Assembly (NCBI GenBank): GCA_035535015.1
Contig: DATLQU010000050.1
Coordinates: forward strand, 1 to 57,653
Source: Palsa-661 sp035535015
GTDB lineage: Bacteria; Actinomycetota; Acidimicrobiia; Acidimicrobiales; UBA8190
DNA length: 57,653 nucleotides
Direction: 5' to 3'
The translations under genes and the position numbers were made by a program. This document shows, piece by piece, positions 8,409 to 18,262 of this stretch. How positions within the stretch are numbered: position 1 is the stretch's first letter; each line of letters opens with the position of its first letter. A model generated the notes under the pieces. The model ran no database searches. It was not told the DNA's origin and worked only from the letters and a program-made list of their open reading frames with translations.

Positions 8409-9137
8409 ATGATGGACGCCGGACACGAGCCGCACCTCTTCCGGAGCCTGTCGGTGATCGTCCCCGTCTTCAACGAACGGAACACGGTGGCCGAGATCAT
8501 CAGGCGGATGCGGGCCGTCACCCTGCCGGTCGACATGGAGCTCGAGGTGGTGGTGGTCGACGACGGGTCCTCCGACGGCACCGAGAAGGTATTGGCCGCG
8601 CTGGAGGACTCCACCGTCCGGGTGATCAATCACGGGGCCAACAAGGGCAAGGGTGCCGCCATCAGGACGGGCCTGGAGAACGTCCGGGGAGACCTCGTCC
8701 TCGTCCAGGACGCCGACCTCGAGTACGACCCTGATGACTGGCCCCGGCTGATCGATCCGATCCTGAAGGGCAAGGCCCAGGTCGTCTACGGCAGCCGGTT
8801 CACCGGTGAGCGCAAGAACATGTTCCCCTCGCACTGGCTGGGCAACCGCTTCCTGACCCTGGCCACCAACATCCTCTACCAGTCGACCCTCTCGGACATG
8901 GAGACCTGTTACAAGCTCTTCGACCGACGGGTCCTCGAGGGGATCACCATCGTGAGCCAGCGTTTCGAATTCGAACCCGAGATCACGGCCAAGGTTCTGC
9001 GACGGGGCTACCGGATCTACGAGGTGCCCATCTCCTACGCCGGCCGGGAGATATCCGAGGGGAAGAAGATCTCCTGGCGCGACGGGATCGGCGCCATCAT
9101 CGCCCTCTTCCGCTACCGCTTCACCCGGCGGATCTGA
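8409..9137 (+). CDS. GT2 polyprenol-phosphate glycosyltransferase (Dpm1-like catalytic domain)
   Basis: Family 2 glycosyltransferase of 242 aa that resembles dolichyl/polyprenyl-phosphate sugar synthases, which move a sugar from a nucleotide to a lipid phosphate at the inner membrane face. Seen are SVIVPVFNERNTV, VVVDDGSSDGT, the metal-binding QDADLEYDPDDW and YGSRFTGERKN segments, then METCYKLFDR and RFEFEPEITAK. No transmembrane helices follow, so it is the soluble, short form. A strong GAGGGGAG ribosome site at 8395-8402 fixes the start at 8409 (a second ATG follows at once). The 148-bp spacer upstream could hold a promoter for this gene and the ones after it. Confidence 0.88.
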   Translation: MMDAGHEPHLFRSLSVIVPVFNERNTVAEIIRRMRAVTLPVDMELEVVVVDDGSSDGTEKVLAALEDSTVRVINHGANKGKGAAIRTGLENVRGDLVLVQDADLEYDPDDWPRLIDPILKGKAQVVYGSRFTGERKNMFPSHWLGNRFLTLATNILYQSTLSDMETCYKLFDRRVLEGITIVSQRFEFEPEITAKVLRRGYRIYEVPISYAGREISEGKKISWRDGIGAIIALFRYRFTRRI

Positions 9138-9157
9138 CCGATCCGAGCAGAAAACCG

Positions 9158-10078
9158 ATGGCAGGAGCGGTCGACGCGGACGTCCGGCCGGCGGTGGCCG
9201 TCGTGGTGGTGAACCACGATGCCGGAGAAACTCTGGCCGCCTTCCTCGAGACCCTCCGGTCGGAGAAGGTGAGCGAGGTGATCGTCGTCGACAACAACTC
9301 GTCCGACGGATCCTCCGACGGCGTGGACCTCGATCCGACGGTCCGGGTGGTCAGGACAGGTGTCAATCTCGGTTACGGCGCCGGCGCCAACCGGGGACTG
9401 GCGCTGACCGACGCCGATCTCGTCCTCGTCTCCAACCCCGACGTGGCCGTCCACCCCGGTGCGCTCTCGGCTCTGGCCGCCGCTTTCGCCGCCGACCCCA
9501 CTCTGGCCATCGCCGGTCCCCGCATTCTCGAAGCCGACGGCCGGCGCTACCCGTCGGCTCGTCGCTTCCCGTCGATGACGGTGGCCGCCGGCCACGCCCT
9601 TTTCGGCATGATCTCGCCCGGGAACCGGTTCAGCCGCCGTTACCGGATGACCGACCTCGACTCCTCGTCGAACCGGCCGAGCGATCGATCGGCCGGCATT
9701 GCCGTCGACTGGGTCTCCGGCGCCTGCTTCATGGCCCGAGCCGCCGCGCTCAAGGAATTGGGCGGCTTCGACGAGGCGTACTTCATGTACCTGGAGGACG
9801 TCGATCTCTGCTGGCGGGCCCACCGCCGCGGTTGGGCGGTGGCGTACGTTCCCGCCGCCACGGTCACCCATCTTCAGGGTCACTCCACCGCCCAGCGGCC
9901 GTACCGGATGCTGCTCGCCCACCACCGGTCGGCCCTCCGTTTCGCGTCGCGCCGGGCCCAAGGCTGGCGCCGGCTGACACTGCCCGGGGCGGCTCTTCTC
10001 CTCGGGGCCCGGCTGCTGCTGGCCTGGGCCAGGCAGGCGCTCGGGCCCCGGCACAAGAACGAGCGCCAGGGCGACTAG
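9158..10078 (+). CDS. wbbL: GT2 family rhamnosyltransferase-like protein (WbbL-like)
   Basis: The 306-aa protein belongs to glycosyltransferase family 2 and resembles WbbL, which adds rhamnose from dTDP-rhamnose to the GlcNAc-diphosphoryl-polyprenol linker in mycobacteria. Marks are VVVVNHDAGETL, IVVDNNSSDGS, NLGYGAGANRG, VSNPDVAVHPG, GACFMARAAAL and the acidic YLEDVDLCWRAHRRG stretch with the likely catalytic Asp. A C-terminal amphipathic or membrane-associated stretch rich in Leu and Arg may tether it. It lies close to rmlB/rmlD and immediately before a Thr-rich protein and manC, an order similar to the mycobacterial wbbL-manB region. Acceptor is not determinable. Confidence 0.82.
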   Translation: MAGAVDADVRPAVAVVVVNHDAGETLAAFLETLRSEKVSEVIVVDNNSSDGSSDGVDLDPTVRVVRTGVNLGYGAGANRGLALTDADLVLVSNPDVAVHPGALSALAAAFAADPTLAIAGPRILEADGRRYPSARRFPSMTVAAGHALFGMISPGNRFSRRYRMTDLDSSSNRPSDRSAGIAVDWVSGACFMARAAALKELGGFDEAYFMYLEDVDLCWRAHRRGWAVAYVPAATVTHLQGHSTAQRPYRMLLAHHRSALRFASRRAQGWRRLTLPGAALLLGARLLLAWARQALGPRHKNERQGD

Positions 10079-10090
10079 GGTTTTTTGACC

Positions 10091-10936
10091 ATGGCGCGAC
10101 AGGATTCAGGCAAATGGGTGGCGCGCGCGGCGGCCACCGGCGGGGGTCGGAGCTATCGCGGCCAGATGCCGGTCAAGTGGTATGGCAGCCTCGTGCTGAT
10201 CGTGCTGATCGGTGTCGTCTCCGTCGTCTACAGCCGCTACGAACGTCAGAACCCGGTGGCGGGCACCCCGCCGACGACCGGCACCCACTGGTATGCGGCC
10301 TTCGCCATCGATATCTGCGGGACGGTGCAGCCGAACCTTCCGGCCAATCCCAACTCGGCCTCCAACCCGGGTCTGCACACCGACGGCGACGGCGTCATCC
10401 GCATCGAACCCACCAAGCAGTCCGATGCCGGGAACAACGCCACCCTGGCCCGGTTCGTGAGCGAATACCCCAAGTTCGGTCTGACCGCGGACTCCCTGAC
10501 CATCCCGGGGGAGAAGGTGCGCAACGACGGTGAGAAGTGCCCGAAGCAGACGCCCGACGCCGGGAAGTCGGCCAAGCTGCAGATCAAGGTCTGGCCCCCG
10601 GCGCAGCCGCCGGGATCGGCCGCCGCCACCACCTCGAGTGACCCGGCGGCGCTCAAACTGGGCAACAACCAACTGATCACCGTGGCCTTCGTCCCCTCGG
10701 GTAGCAAGATCCCGAAGCCGTCGGCGGCGGCCATCACGGCCATGCTGCAGGCGGTCTCGCAGGCCGGCCAGACCACGACGACAACGGGAGTCGTGCCGCT
10801 CAACACGACGACCACCGCGGCCGGCTCGTCGTCGACACCGACGACGGTGCCACTGACGACGGCGCCATCGACGACGGTGCCGACGACCACCGGATCCAGC
10901 GTGGCGCCGTCCACGAGCACGACCAAAGCGGGCTAG
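10091..10936 (+). CDS. Membrane-anchored protein of unknown function with Thr-rich tail
   Basis: Not a family I can name. The 281-aa protein has a basic N-terminus, one membrane helix (about residues 29-45, LVLIVLIGVVSVVY), then an outside domain with two Cys residues (IDICGTVQP and EKCPKQTP), which might form a disulfide. A tail of about 65 residues made mostly of Thr, Ser, Pro, Val and Ala closes it. Such tails are typical O-mannosylation or wall-spanning segments. Its TAG overlaps the GTG of manC by one base, so its synthesis is coupled to GDP-mannose formation. ATG 10091 is chosen; a TTG two codons upstream is an alternative. An actinobacterial conserved protein is likely, the function unknown. 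Confidence 0.75.
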   Translation: MARQDSGKWVARAAATGGGRSYRGQMPVKWYGSLVLIVLIGVVSVVYSRYERQNPVAGTPPTTGTHWYAAFAIDICGTVQPNLPANPNSASNPGLHTDGDGVIRIEPTKQSDAGNNATLARFVSEYPKFGLTADSLTIPGEKVRNDGEKCPKQTPDAGKSAKLQIKVWPPAQPPGSAAATTSSDPAALKLGNNQLITVAFVPSGSKIPKPSAAAITAMLQAVSQAGQTTTTTGVVPLNTTTTAAGSSSTPTTVPLTTAPSTTVPTTTGSSVAPSTSTTKAG

Positions 10937-12008
10937 TGAAGGCCGTCGTCCTGGTGGGCGGCGAAGGGACCCGGCTCCGTCCCTTGACGTACACCACTCC
11001 GAAACAGCTGTTGCCCATCGTCGAGGTCCCGCTCCTCGAGCGGGTGCTCGTCCACCTGGCGGCGGCCGGCGTCGACGAGGCGATCCTTTCGCTCGGCTAC
11101 CGGCCCGACGCCTTCGTGGCGGCCTATCCCGACGGCACCGCCGCCGGTATCCGGCTGAGCTACGCGGTGGAGCCGGAACCCCTCGACACGGCCGGTGCCA
11201 TTCGCTTCGCCGCGCTCGAAGGCACTGTCGACGACACCTTCGTCGCCGTCAACGGCGACGTCCTGACCGACGTCGACATCACGTCTCTGCTGGCCTGCCA
11301 TCGTCGTTCCGACGCCCTCGCCACCCTCCATCTCACCGCTGTCGACGATCCCTCGCGCTTCGGCGTCGTCTCCACCGACCCCGACGGCCGGGTCCGCCAG
11401 TTCGTCGAAAAGCCGGCGCCCGGTGAAGCGCCCTCCAACCTGATCAACGCCGGTACCTACATCTTGGAGCCGGCCGTCCTCGACCGGATCCCCGAGGGCC
11501 GCCGTGTCTCGATCGAGCGCGAGACCTTCCCGGCCCTGGCCGCCGACGGCCGTGTCTACGGCCTGGCCAGCCAGGCCTACTGGTTGGACGCGGGGACGCC
11601 CGCCGCGTACCTCCGGGCCCACGCCGATCTCCTGGACGGCACCCGCGGCGGACCCCCCGCTCCCGGAGCCCGACTGTCGCGGCCCGGAGTCTGGCTCCTC
11701 GGCACCCCCCGGTTGGACGGGGAGGTCCGGCCTTTCTCCCTGATCGGCGACGGCGCGGTGGTGGCCTCCGGCGCCGTCGTCACCGCCAGCGTGGTGGGCG
11801 CCGGCTCTGTCATCGAGAGCGGCGCCGTCGTCGAAGGTTCTGTCCTGCTGCCGGGCGTCCACGTGGACCGGGGAGCATCCGTGGTCGGTTCCATTCTCGG
11901 TCGCCATGCCGTCGTCGCCCAGGACTGCGTCGTCACGGCGCTCACCGTGGTCGGCGACGGCGAGGTGCTCGGACGAGGTCTCCATCTGAGTGAGGCCCGG
12001 GTGCCGGC

Positions 12009-12012
<4 letters not shown>
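10936..12012 (+). CDS. manC: Mannose-1-phosphate guanylyltransferase / sugar nucleotidyltransferase with left-handed beta-helix tail
   Basis: Nucleotidyltransferase of 358 aa that probably makes GDP-mannose from mannose-1-phosphate and GTP. The N-terminal signature VLVGGEGTRLRPLTYTTPKQLLPI (split across residues about 5-28) and the metal-binding NGDVLTDVD are clear. RQFVEKP follows. The C-terminal third (about 240-350) has hexapeptide-like repeats rich in V-V-x-x-G-A, a left-handed beta-helix. The actinobacterial position next to wbbL and the genes for mannose metabolism favour GDP-mannose; a glucose-1-phosphate enzyme is the alternative. The GTG at 10936 overlaps the preceding stop, and its own TGA overlaps the next ATG. 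Confidence 0.82.
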
Positions 12013-12962
<950 letters not shown>

Positions 12963-13049
12963 CCCCATCGCACCCCCGGGCGGCGCTGCGGCCCACCAGC
13001 CGACGCCGACCGCCATGCCGGCGCCGTGCCCGAATGGCGTCGCACCGGG

Positions 13050-13772
13050 TCAGCGGAACAGGTCTTCTGAGGCGGGGCGGACGATCTCGTCGGCCACCGA
13101 GCCACGTCGGAGCCATTCGGGGTTCACCCCCCTGACCACGGCCACCGGCAGTCCCGACGCCTTGCCCATGACGAGCTCGGCGGCCGAGGCGATCTCGTCG
13201 GCCACACAGACCTCGGTGGCCTGCAGCTCTCGGCCGAGGGCATCGTGACTGCCCCGCAAATCGACCACGCCGGCCACACCGGCACAACCGATGGCGACGT
13301 CGATGACCCCCTGTCGCCATGTCCGCCCGAAGGTGTCGGAGACGATGACGCCGACCTCGACCCCGCTGACCGCCCGCAGGCCGTCTCGGATCCGACGGGC
13401 CGATCGGTCGGGATCTTCAGGAAGCAAAGCGGCCCAGCCGGATTCGACATTGGAGAAGTCCACGCCCGAGTTGGCGCAGACGAATCCGTGGCCCGTCTCG
13501 GTGACAAGCAGCTCGCCCCGCCGGCGCAGGACCCGGACCGACTCGGCTTCGATCAGCCGAATCCGGTCGGCCGGGTCATCGGGATCGACTGTGACCAGTC
13601 GACCTTCGGCTTTGGAGACGATCTTCTGGGTGACCACGACGACGTCTCCCTCGGCCAGGTCGGCGTGCTCGGCGATCAGCCCGGCCAGGTCGGCCCCCGG
13701 TCGTACCTCGCCGATCCCTGTCACCGCCACCACCAGCAGAGACCGGGGCACGGCGCTACCGGACATCGTCAC
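13050..13772 (-). CDS. cofE: Coenzyme F420-0:L-glutamate ligase
   Basis: The enzyme adds gamma-linked glutamate to F420-0 with GTP, giving polyglutamylated coenzyme F420. The 240-aa protein matches the CofE/FbiB N-terminal family: VVVTQKIVSKAEGR (about residues 45-58), CANSGVDFSNVE, and the SDTFGRTWRQGVIDVAIG signature. It lacks the C-terminal nitroreductase-like domain of mycobacterial FbiB, so it is the short form. The start is GTG 13772, with AAGGG about ten bases upstream; ATG 13766 is an alternative. It lies 18 bp after cofD on the same strand. Confidence 0.93.
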   Translation of the reverse strand: MTMSGSAVPRSLLVVAVTGIGEVRPGADLAGLIAEHADLAEGDVVVVTQKIVSKAEGRLVTVDPDDPADRIRLIEAESVRVLRRRGELLVTETGHGFVCANSGVDFSNVESGWAALLPEDPDRSARRIRDGLRAVSGVEVGVIVSDTFGRTWRQGVIDVAIGCAGVAGVVDLRGSHDALGRELQATEVCVADEIASAAELVMGKASGLPVAVVRGVNPEWLRRGSVADEIVRPASEDLFR

Positions 13773-13790
13773 GGTCGTCGGACCCTTCGG

Positions 13791-14744
13791 TCATCGGCCT
13801 GGCCCGTCGGACACTGGCCGACCGGACGCATCGAGGATGGTGGTCGAGAGCCGTTGGGCGTCGCCAGCCGTCTGCATCACGGTGGACGTCACCAGGCAAC
13901 GCACCCCGGTGGCTTCCACCTGATCGCAGAGTCCGGCGTCGGCGTCGTCGACCACGAGGGTCCCGGCGATATCGGCATAGGCCCGGGCCACCCCCACGAC
14001 GGAAGGCTCCTGACCGAGTTCGGCCATCAGCCGGTCAGCCGGGCCCTTCAAGGCCGCGCCGGCGATGATGGGAGAGACGGCGATGACCGTCTGCCGCCGT
14101 TCCCGCAGGGCGTCGGCGATCCCCGGCACGGCCAGCAGGGGACCGATGGAGACGACCGGATTCGAGGGACAGACGATCACCGTCCGGGCGCTCGTGATGG
14201 CGTCGATGACGCCGGGAGCGGCGCGGCACCGATCGGCACCGTCGAAGCGGACCGATCGCACGGCCACGGCGTGGCGCCGCCGGACGAAGTACTCCTGGAA
14301 GCCGACCTCGGGACCCTCGACCAGGGTGACCCGGGTCCGCACGGGGTCGTCCGTCATCGGAAGCAGCCGGGCCCCGACACCGAGGGCCCCGGTGATCTCC
14401 CGGGTGATCACCGACAGCGAGGCTCCTTGCGACAACCGTTGCGTCCGGTAGAGGTGGGTGGCCAGATCCCGGTCGCCGAGTCGGAACCAGCTCTCGCCCC
14501 CGAGGCGCTCGAGCGCTTCCATGGCGGCCCAGGTCTCCCCGGCCAGTCCCCAGCCCCGTTCGTCGTCGTGCATCCCCGCCAGCGTGTAGGTGACCGTATC
14601 CAGGTCGGGGCAGATCAGCAGGCCGTGCAGGAGGGTGTCGTCACCTGTGTTCACGATGGCCGTCACCTCGTCGGCCGGGACGGCGCGCACCAGGCCCCGC
14701 AACAACCGGGCGGCACCGACGCCTCCGGCCAGGGCGGTGATCAT
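13791..14744 (-). CDS. cofD: 2-phospho-L-lactate transferase (F420 biosynthesis)
   Basis: CofD/FbiA transfers a phospholactyl-type group onto the deazaflavin FO to give F420-0 or its dehydro form. The 317-aa sequence begins ITALAGGVGAARLLRGL and contains VNTGDDTLLHGLLICPDLDTVTYTLAG (in two parts, residues about 31-57), then GWGLAGETW and the PSNPVVSIGPLLAVPGI block, all typical. It leads a two-gene minus-strand cofD-cofE operon. That operon is inserted between plus-strand sugar genes and is divergent from a GT4 gene 63 bp away. FO synthase and CofC are not in the window. Confidence 0.95.
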   Translation of the reverse strand: MITALAGGVGAARLLRGLVRAVPADEVTAIVNTGDDTLLHGLLICPDLDTVTYTLAGMHDDERGWGLAGETWAAMEALERLGGESWFRLGDRDLATHLYRTQRLSQGASLSVITREITGALGVGARLLPMTDDPVRTRVTLVEGPEVGFQEYFVRRRHAVAVRSVRFDGADRCRAAPGVIDAITSARTVIVCPSNPVVSIGPLLAVPGIADALRERRQTVIAVSPIIAGAALKGPADRLMAELGQEPSVVGVARAYADIAGTLVVDDADAGLCDQVEATGVRCLVTSTVMQTAGDAQRLSTTILDASGRPVSDGPGR

Positions 14745-14807
14745 CGAGACAGGCTAACGGGCCGGCCTGGGGCCGAGGCTCGGACCCCGGTGTGCAAGGC
14801 TCCCCGG

Positions 14808-15980
14808 GTGTCGCTCGGACATCCGTCTCACCGCGACCGGATCAGCGTCGCCGTTGATGCCACCCCGCTGCTCGGGAACCGCAGCGGTGTCGGCATGTTC
14901 TGCCGGGGAGCACTGGGGGCCCTGGCGGCACGGTCGGATCTCGACGTGGCCGCCTTCGCCGTCACCTGGAGGCGTCGTCGTTCGCTGCGCCCACTGGTGC
15001 CCCCCGGGATCCGGGTGGTCCAGCGGGCGATGCCCGCCCGCCCCCTGCACCGGTCCTGGAAGCGGCGGTCCCTTCCCCCCATCGAATGGTTCGTGGGTCC
15101 GGTGGACGTCGTCCACGGGACGAATTTCGTCGTCCCGCCGGCGAGGCGGGCCGCCCGGATCGTCACCGTCCACGATCTCACGGCCGTCCACTTTCCCGAG
15201 ATGTGTGACGCCTCCACCCGAATGTTCCCCCAGATCGTCCGACGCGCCGTGGCCGAGGGGGCGTGGGTCCATACCCCTTCCCGGTTCGTCGCCGACGAGG
15301 TGGTGGGCGAATTCGGAGCCGCCCCGGACCGGGTGATCGTGGTGCACCACGGGATTCCCGGTCATGACGGGCCCGCCGCCGCCGGTTCTCAATCGGTGGG
15401 GGCGCCACCTCCGGCTGTCCGGTTGCCGGCCGGCACGAACCGCTATGTGCTCGCCCTGGGCACCGTCGAGCCCCGCAAGGACCTGCCCGGCCTGGTCCGC
15501 GCCTTTGACCGGCTGGCCGGAGATCTGCCCGACCTGGCGCTCGTCCTGGCCGGCAGCCCCGGATGGGGTGACGATGCCCTCAACCGGGCCGTCTCGGCGT
15601 CACCGGTGGCGGACCGGATCGTCCGGCTCGGCTACGTCGACGATCGCGCCCTCCCCGGCATTCTCGCCGCCGCCGCCGTCCTCGCCTATCCGTCGGTCTA
15701 CGAAGGATTCGGCTTCCCACCCCTGGAAGCCATGGCGTCCGGCGTACCGGTGGTGGCCACCGCCGTGGGTGCCATCCCCGAGATCGCAGGGGAGGGGGCG
15801 CTGCTCGTGGCGCCGGCCGACGTCGACGGCCTTGCCTCCGGGCTCCTCGAGGTCCTCCAGAGTGCCGAGACCCGTCAGGCGTTGGTCACCCGCGGCTTCG
15901 AGCGCGCCGGCACGTTCTCGTGGCGGTCATGTGCTGAAGGACTGGCCGATCTCTATGCCCGGGCGGCGCGCTCGCGGTGA
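14808..15980 (+). CDS. GT4 family glycosyltransferase 1 of 3
   Basis: GT-B fold retaining glycosyltransferase of about 390 aa. The N-terminal half has VDATPLLGNRSGVGMFCRG and VHGTNFVVPP, and a TVHDLTAVHFPEM segment common to GT4 mannosyl/rhamnosyl transferases. The C-terminal half has LGTVEPRKDLPGLVRAF and the YEGFGFPPLEAMASG block with the E-x7-E catalytic pair. GTG 14808 is chosen because AAGG lies eight bases upstream; GTG 14790 is possible. The stop overlaps the next GTG by 4 bp, making the first of three coupled GT4 genes. Donor and acceptor are unknown; GDP-mannose or a GDP-deoxyhexose is plausible from neighbours. Confidence 0.9.
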   Translation: MSLGHPSHRDRISVAVDATPLLGNRSGVGMFCRGALGALAARSDLDVAAFAVTWRRRRSLRPLVPPGIRVVQRAMPARPLHRSWKRRSLPPIEWFVGPVDVVHGTNFVVPPARRAARIVTVHDLTAVHFPEMCDASTRMFPQIVRRAVAEGAWVHTPSRFVADEVVGEFGAAPDRVIVVHHGIPGHDGPAAAGSQSVGAPPPAVRLPAGTNRYVLALGTVEPRKDLPGLVRAFDRLAGDLPDLALVLAGSPGWGDDALNRAVSASPVADRIVRLGYVDDRALPGILAAAAVLAYPSVYEGFGFPPLEAMASGVPVVATAVGAIPEIAGEGALLVAPADVDGLASGLLEVLQSAETRQALVTRGFERAGTFSWRSCAEGLADLYARAARSR

Positions 15981-17077
15981 GGCCGGCCCGTGTCGTTCTC
16001 GCCGTCGAGCAGCTCCGCCGGGCCGTCCCCGGAGGGATCGGCCGATACGCCACCGGTCTCCTCCAGGGTCTCGCCTCCATGACCGAAGTGGCCGACGCCG
16101 TCCCCGAAATCGTCCTCTATGCCAGCCGGCCGCCCCGGGGCTCCGACCCGCTCGCCCACTACGGACGAGAGGTGATCAGCTCGCGGCTGCCCGGACCGGC
16201 ACTCACCCGGGCATGGGACCGGGGACTGCTCGATGTCCCGGGTCGCCCCGATCTCGTCCACTCGGTCTCTCTGGCCGCCCCACCGTCGCCATCGGCGCCG
16301 CTGGTTCTCATGTGTCATGACGTCTCGTGGCGCCAGGTACCCGAGGCCTTCCCGAGACGGGGACGGCGTTGGCACGAAGCCGCCTTCCGAAGGGCCCGGC
16401 ACCGGGCGGCCCGCTTCGTCGTACCGTCGGAAGCGGTGGGTGGCGACCTGGCGCGTGCCGGCGCCGATGACTCGTCGATCGTCGTCATCGCCCATGGGTG
16501 CGATCACCTCCCCGACCCCGATCGGACAGCGGCCTCCCGTTTGCTCCGACGACTCGGCGTGGACGGGGAATTCCTGCTGTCCGTCGGAACCCTCGAACCG
16601 CGCAAGAACCTGGCCCGACTGGTCGAGGCCTACCGCCGGGTCCGATGGCGACTGCCCGCCCCCTGGCCGCTCGTGGTGGTGGGTCCGACGGGATGGGGTT
16701 CGACCTCCGCGTTCGCCGGCGATTCCGGAGCCGGCGTCGTCCCGGCCGGCAGCGTCGACGACGGCGTTCTCGCCGCCCTCTACGAGCGGGCACGCCTGCT
16801 CGCCTACGTCCCGTTGACCGAAGGCTTCGGCTTTCCCCCGGTCGAGGCCATGCGTCAGGGGATTCCCGTCGTCAGCAGTCCGCTGCCCAGTCTGGACGGC
16901 GCCGGTCTCGTGGTGGATCCCCTCGACGTGGCCGCCATCGCCGCCGCCCTGCTCCGGGCCGCCACCGATGACGCCCTCCGATCGGAATCGGTCGTCAGGG
17001 GAATCGAGAGGACAGCCGACCTGACCTGGGCGACCTCGGCCCGGGCCCATGTCGCGCTCTGGGAATCCCTCCTTTGA
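15977..17077 (+). CDS. GT4 family glycosyltransferase 2 of 3
   Basis: GT-B glycosyltransferase of 366 aa, similar in layout to its neighbours but more diverged in the N-terminal acceptor half: VLAVEQLRRAVPGGIGRYATG, then HSVSLAAPP and CHDVSWRQVPEAFP in place of the usual TVHDL. The donor half shows SVGTLEPRKNLARLVEAY and TEGFGFPPVEAMRQG with the E-x7-E pair. The GTG start (15977) is inside the stop of the previous gene. The TTG start of the next gene overlaps its stop. Tight coupling suggests the three enzymes act in sequence on one glycan. Confidence 0.9.
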   Translation: MRPARVVLAVEQLRRAVPGGIGRYATGLLQGLASMTEVADAVPEIVLYASRPPRGSDPLAHYGREVISSRLPGPALTRAWDRGLLDVPGRPDLVHSVSLAAPPSPSAPLVLMCHDVSWRQVPEAFPRRGRRWHEAAFRRARHRAARFVVPSEAVGGDLARAGADDSSIVVIAHGCDHLPDPDRTAASRLLRRLGVDGEFLLSVGTLEPRKNLARLVEAYRRVRWRLPAPWPLVVVGPTGWGSTSAFAGDSGAGVVPAGSVDDGVLAALYERARLLAYVPLTEGFGFPPVEAMRQGIPVVSSPLPSLDGAGLVVDPLDVAAIAAALLRAATDDALRSESVVRGIERTADLTWATSARAHVALWESLL

Positions 17078-18252
17078 CCACGACCCTCCGACTGTCCCTG
17101 GACGTCAGTGCCGTTCCCCGCAACCCCGCCGGGGCCGGCCAGTACACCATCCACCTGACCGAGGCCCTGGCTCGCCGCCACGACGTCTCGCTCACTGTCT
17201 GGTCCCGCCGTACCGACGGTGATCGCTGGCGCCGGACCACCGGATTGTCGGCATCCTCGGTCCACGCCGTCGCTCCCGATCGACGGCCCCTCCGGCTCGT
17301 CTGGGAGCAGGCCCGGCTGCCGGGTCTTTTGTCTCGGTCCTCGGCGGTCGTCCATCACGCCCCGCACTACACCATGCCCGACCGCTCGCCCCTGGCCACC
17401 GTCGTCACCATCCACGACCTCACCTTCCTCGAGCATCCCGAGTGGCACGAGCGGAGCAAGGTCAGGGTCTTCCGACGGGCCATTCATGTGGCGGCGAGGC
17501 GTGCCACCGCCCTCGTCTGTGTCAGCGCCATCACCGCCGACCGTCTGCAGGAACTCTGTCATCCGGCCGGCCGGGTCTTCGTCATTCCCCATGCCGTCGA
17601 TCACGGCCGGTTCCGTCCCGACGAACCGCTGACGGGGGCCGACGACGAGGTCCTCGCCGCACTGGGCATCCGGCCGCCCTACGTCGTCTTCGTCGGCACC
17701 TTGGAGCCGCGCAAGGCGGTGCCCGATCTGGTGGCTGCCTTCGACCGGATCGCCGACTCCCACCCGGGGTTGTCCCTCGTTCTGGCCGGAGGCCCGGGCT
17801 GGGGCCTCCCTGCCATCGAGAGCTCGATCCGGACGGCCCGTCACGGAGACCGGGTCCTGCGGACCGGCTACGTCCCGGACGGCGCCGTGCCGGCGTTGCT
17901 TCGTCGAGCGGCCGTCGCCGCCTACCCGTCGCTCGAGGAGGGCTTCGGTCTCCCCGCCCTCGAAGCCCTGGCCTGCGGGACACCGCTCGTCACGACTGCG
18001 GGTACGGCCATGGCCGAGGTCAGCGGTCAGGCGGCGCTCCTCGTCACCCCGGGATCGGTGGGCGAGTTGGTCGGTGCCCTGGAGGCTCAGCTGGCCGACG
18101 GTGCCGAGGTGGACGTCCGCCGTCGCCAGGGCCTCGAAGTGGCGACCGGGTACACCTGGGAACGGTGCGCCGGCCGGCATCTGGAGGCGTACCGGTGGGC
18201 CGCTGGCCGAGACGACCGCCCGGGCCCGGGCCCGGCCGATGGCGACCGGTAA
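17074..18252 (+). CDS. GT4 family glycosyltransferase 3 of 3
   Basis: GT-B glycosyltransferase of 392 aa. It opens with LSLDVSAVPRNPAGAGQYT, then VVHHAPHYTMP and VVTIHDLTFLEHPEWH, a mannosyltransferase-like block. The donor half has FVGTLEPRKAVPDLVAAF, LAGGPGWG and EEGFGLPALEALACG with E-x7-E. The start is a TTG at 17074 overlapping the preceding TGA by 3 bases, a rare start kept because homology begins at once and no other start fits. The last residues are Pro/Gly/Asp-rich and overlap a possible ATG of the next gene. Confidence 0.9.
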   Translation: MTTTLRLSLDVSAVPRNPAGAGQYTIHLTEALARRHDVSLTVWSRRTDGDRWRRTTGLSASSVHAVAPDRRPLRLVWEQARLPGLLSRSSAVVHHAPHYTMPDRSPLATVVTIHDLTFLEHPEWHERSKVRVFRRAIHVAARRATALVCVSAITADRLQELCHPAGRVFVIPHAVDHGRFRPDEPLTGADDEVLAALGIRPPYVVFVGTLEPRKAVPDLVAAFDRIADSHPGLSLVLAGGPGWGLPAIESSIRTARHGDRVLRTGYVPDGAVPALLRRAAVAAYPSLEEGFGLPALEALACGTPLVTTAGTAMAEVSGQAALLVTPGSVGELVGALEAQLADGAEVDVRRRQGLEVATGYTWERCAGRHLEAYRWAAGRDDRPGPGPADGDR

Positions 18253-18262
18253 GGTTCGACGC

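Noticed and set aside
13245..14807. N-terminal extension of the first GT4 protein across cofD/cofE antisense
   Set aside because: The extension is Gly/Asp/His-rich noise opposite two certain genes; the fold starts at about 14835.
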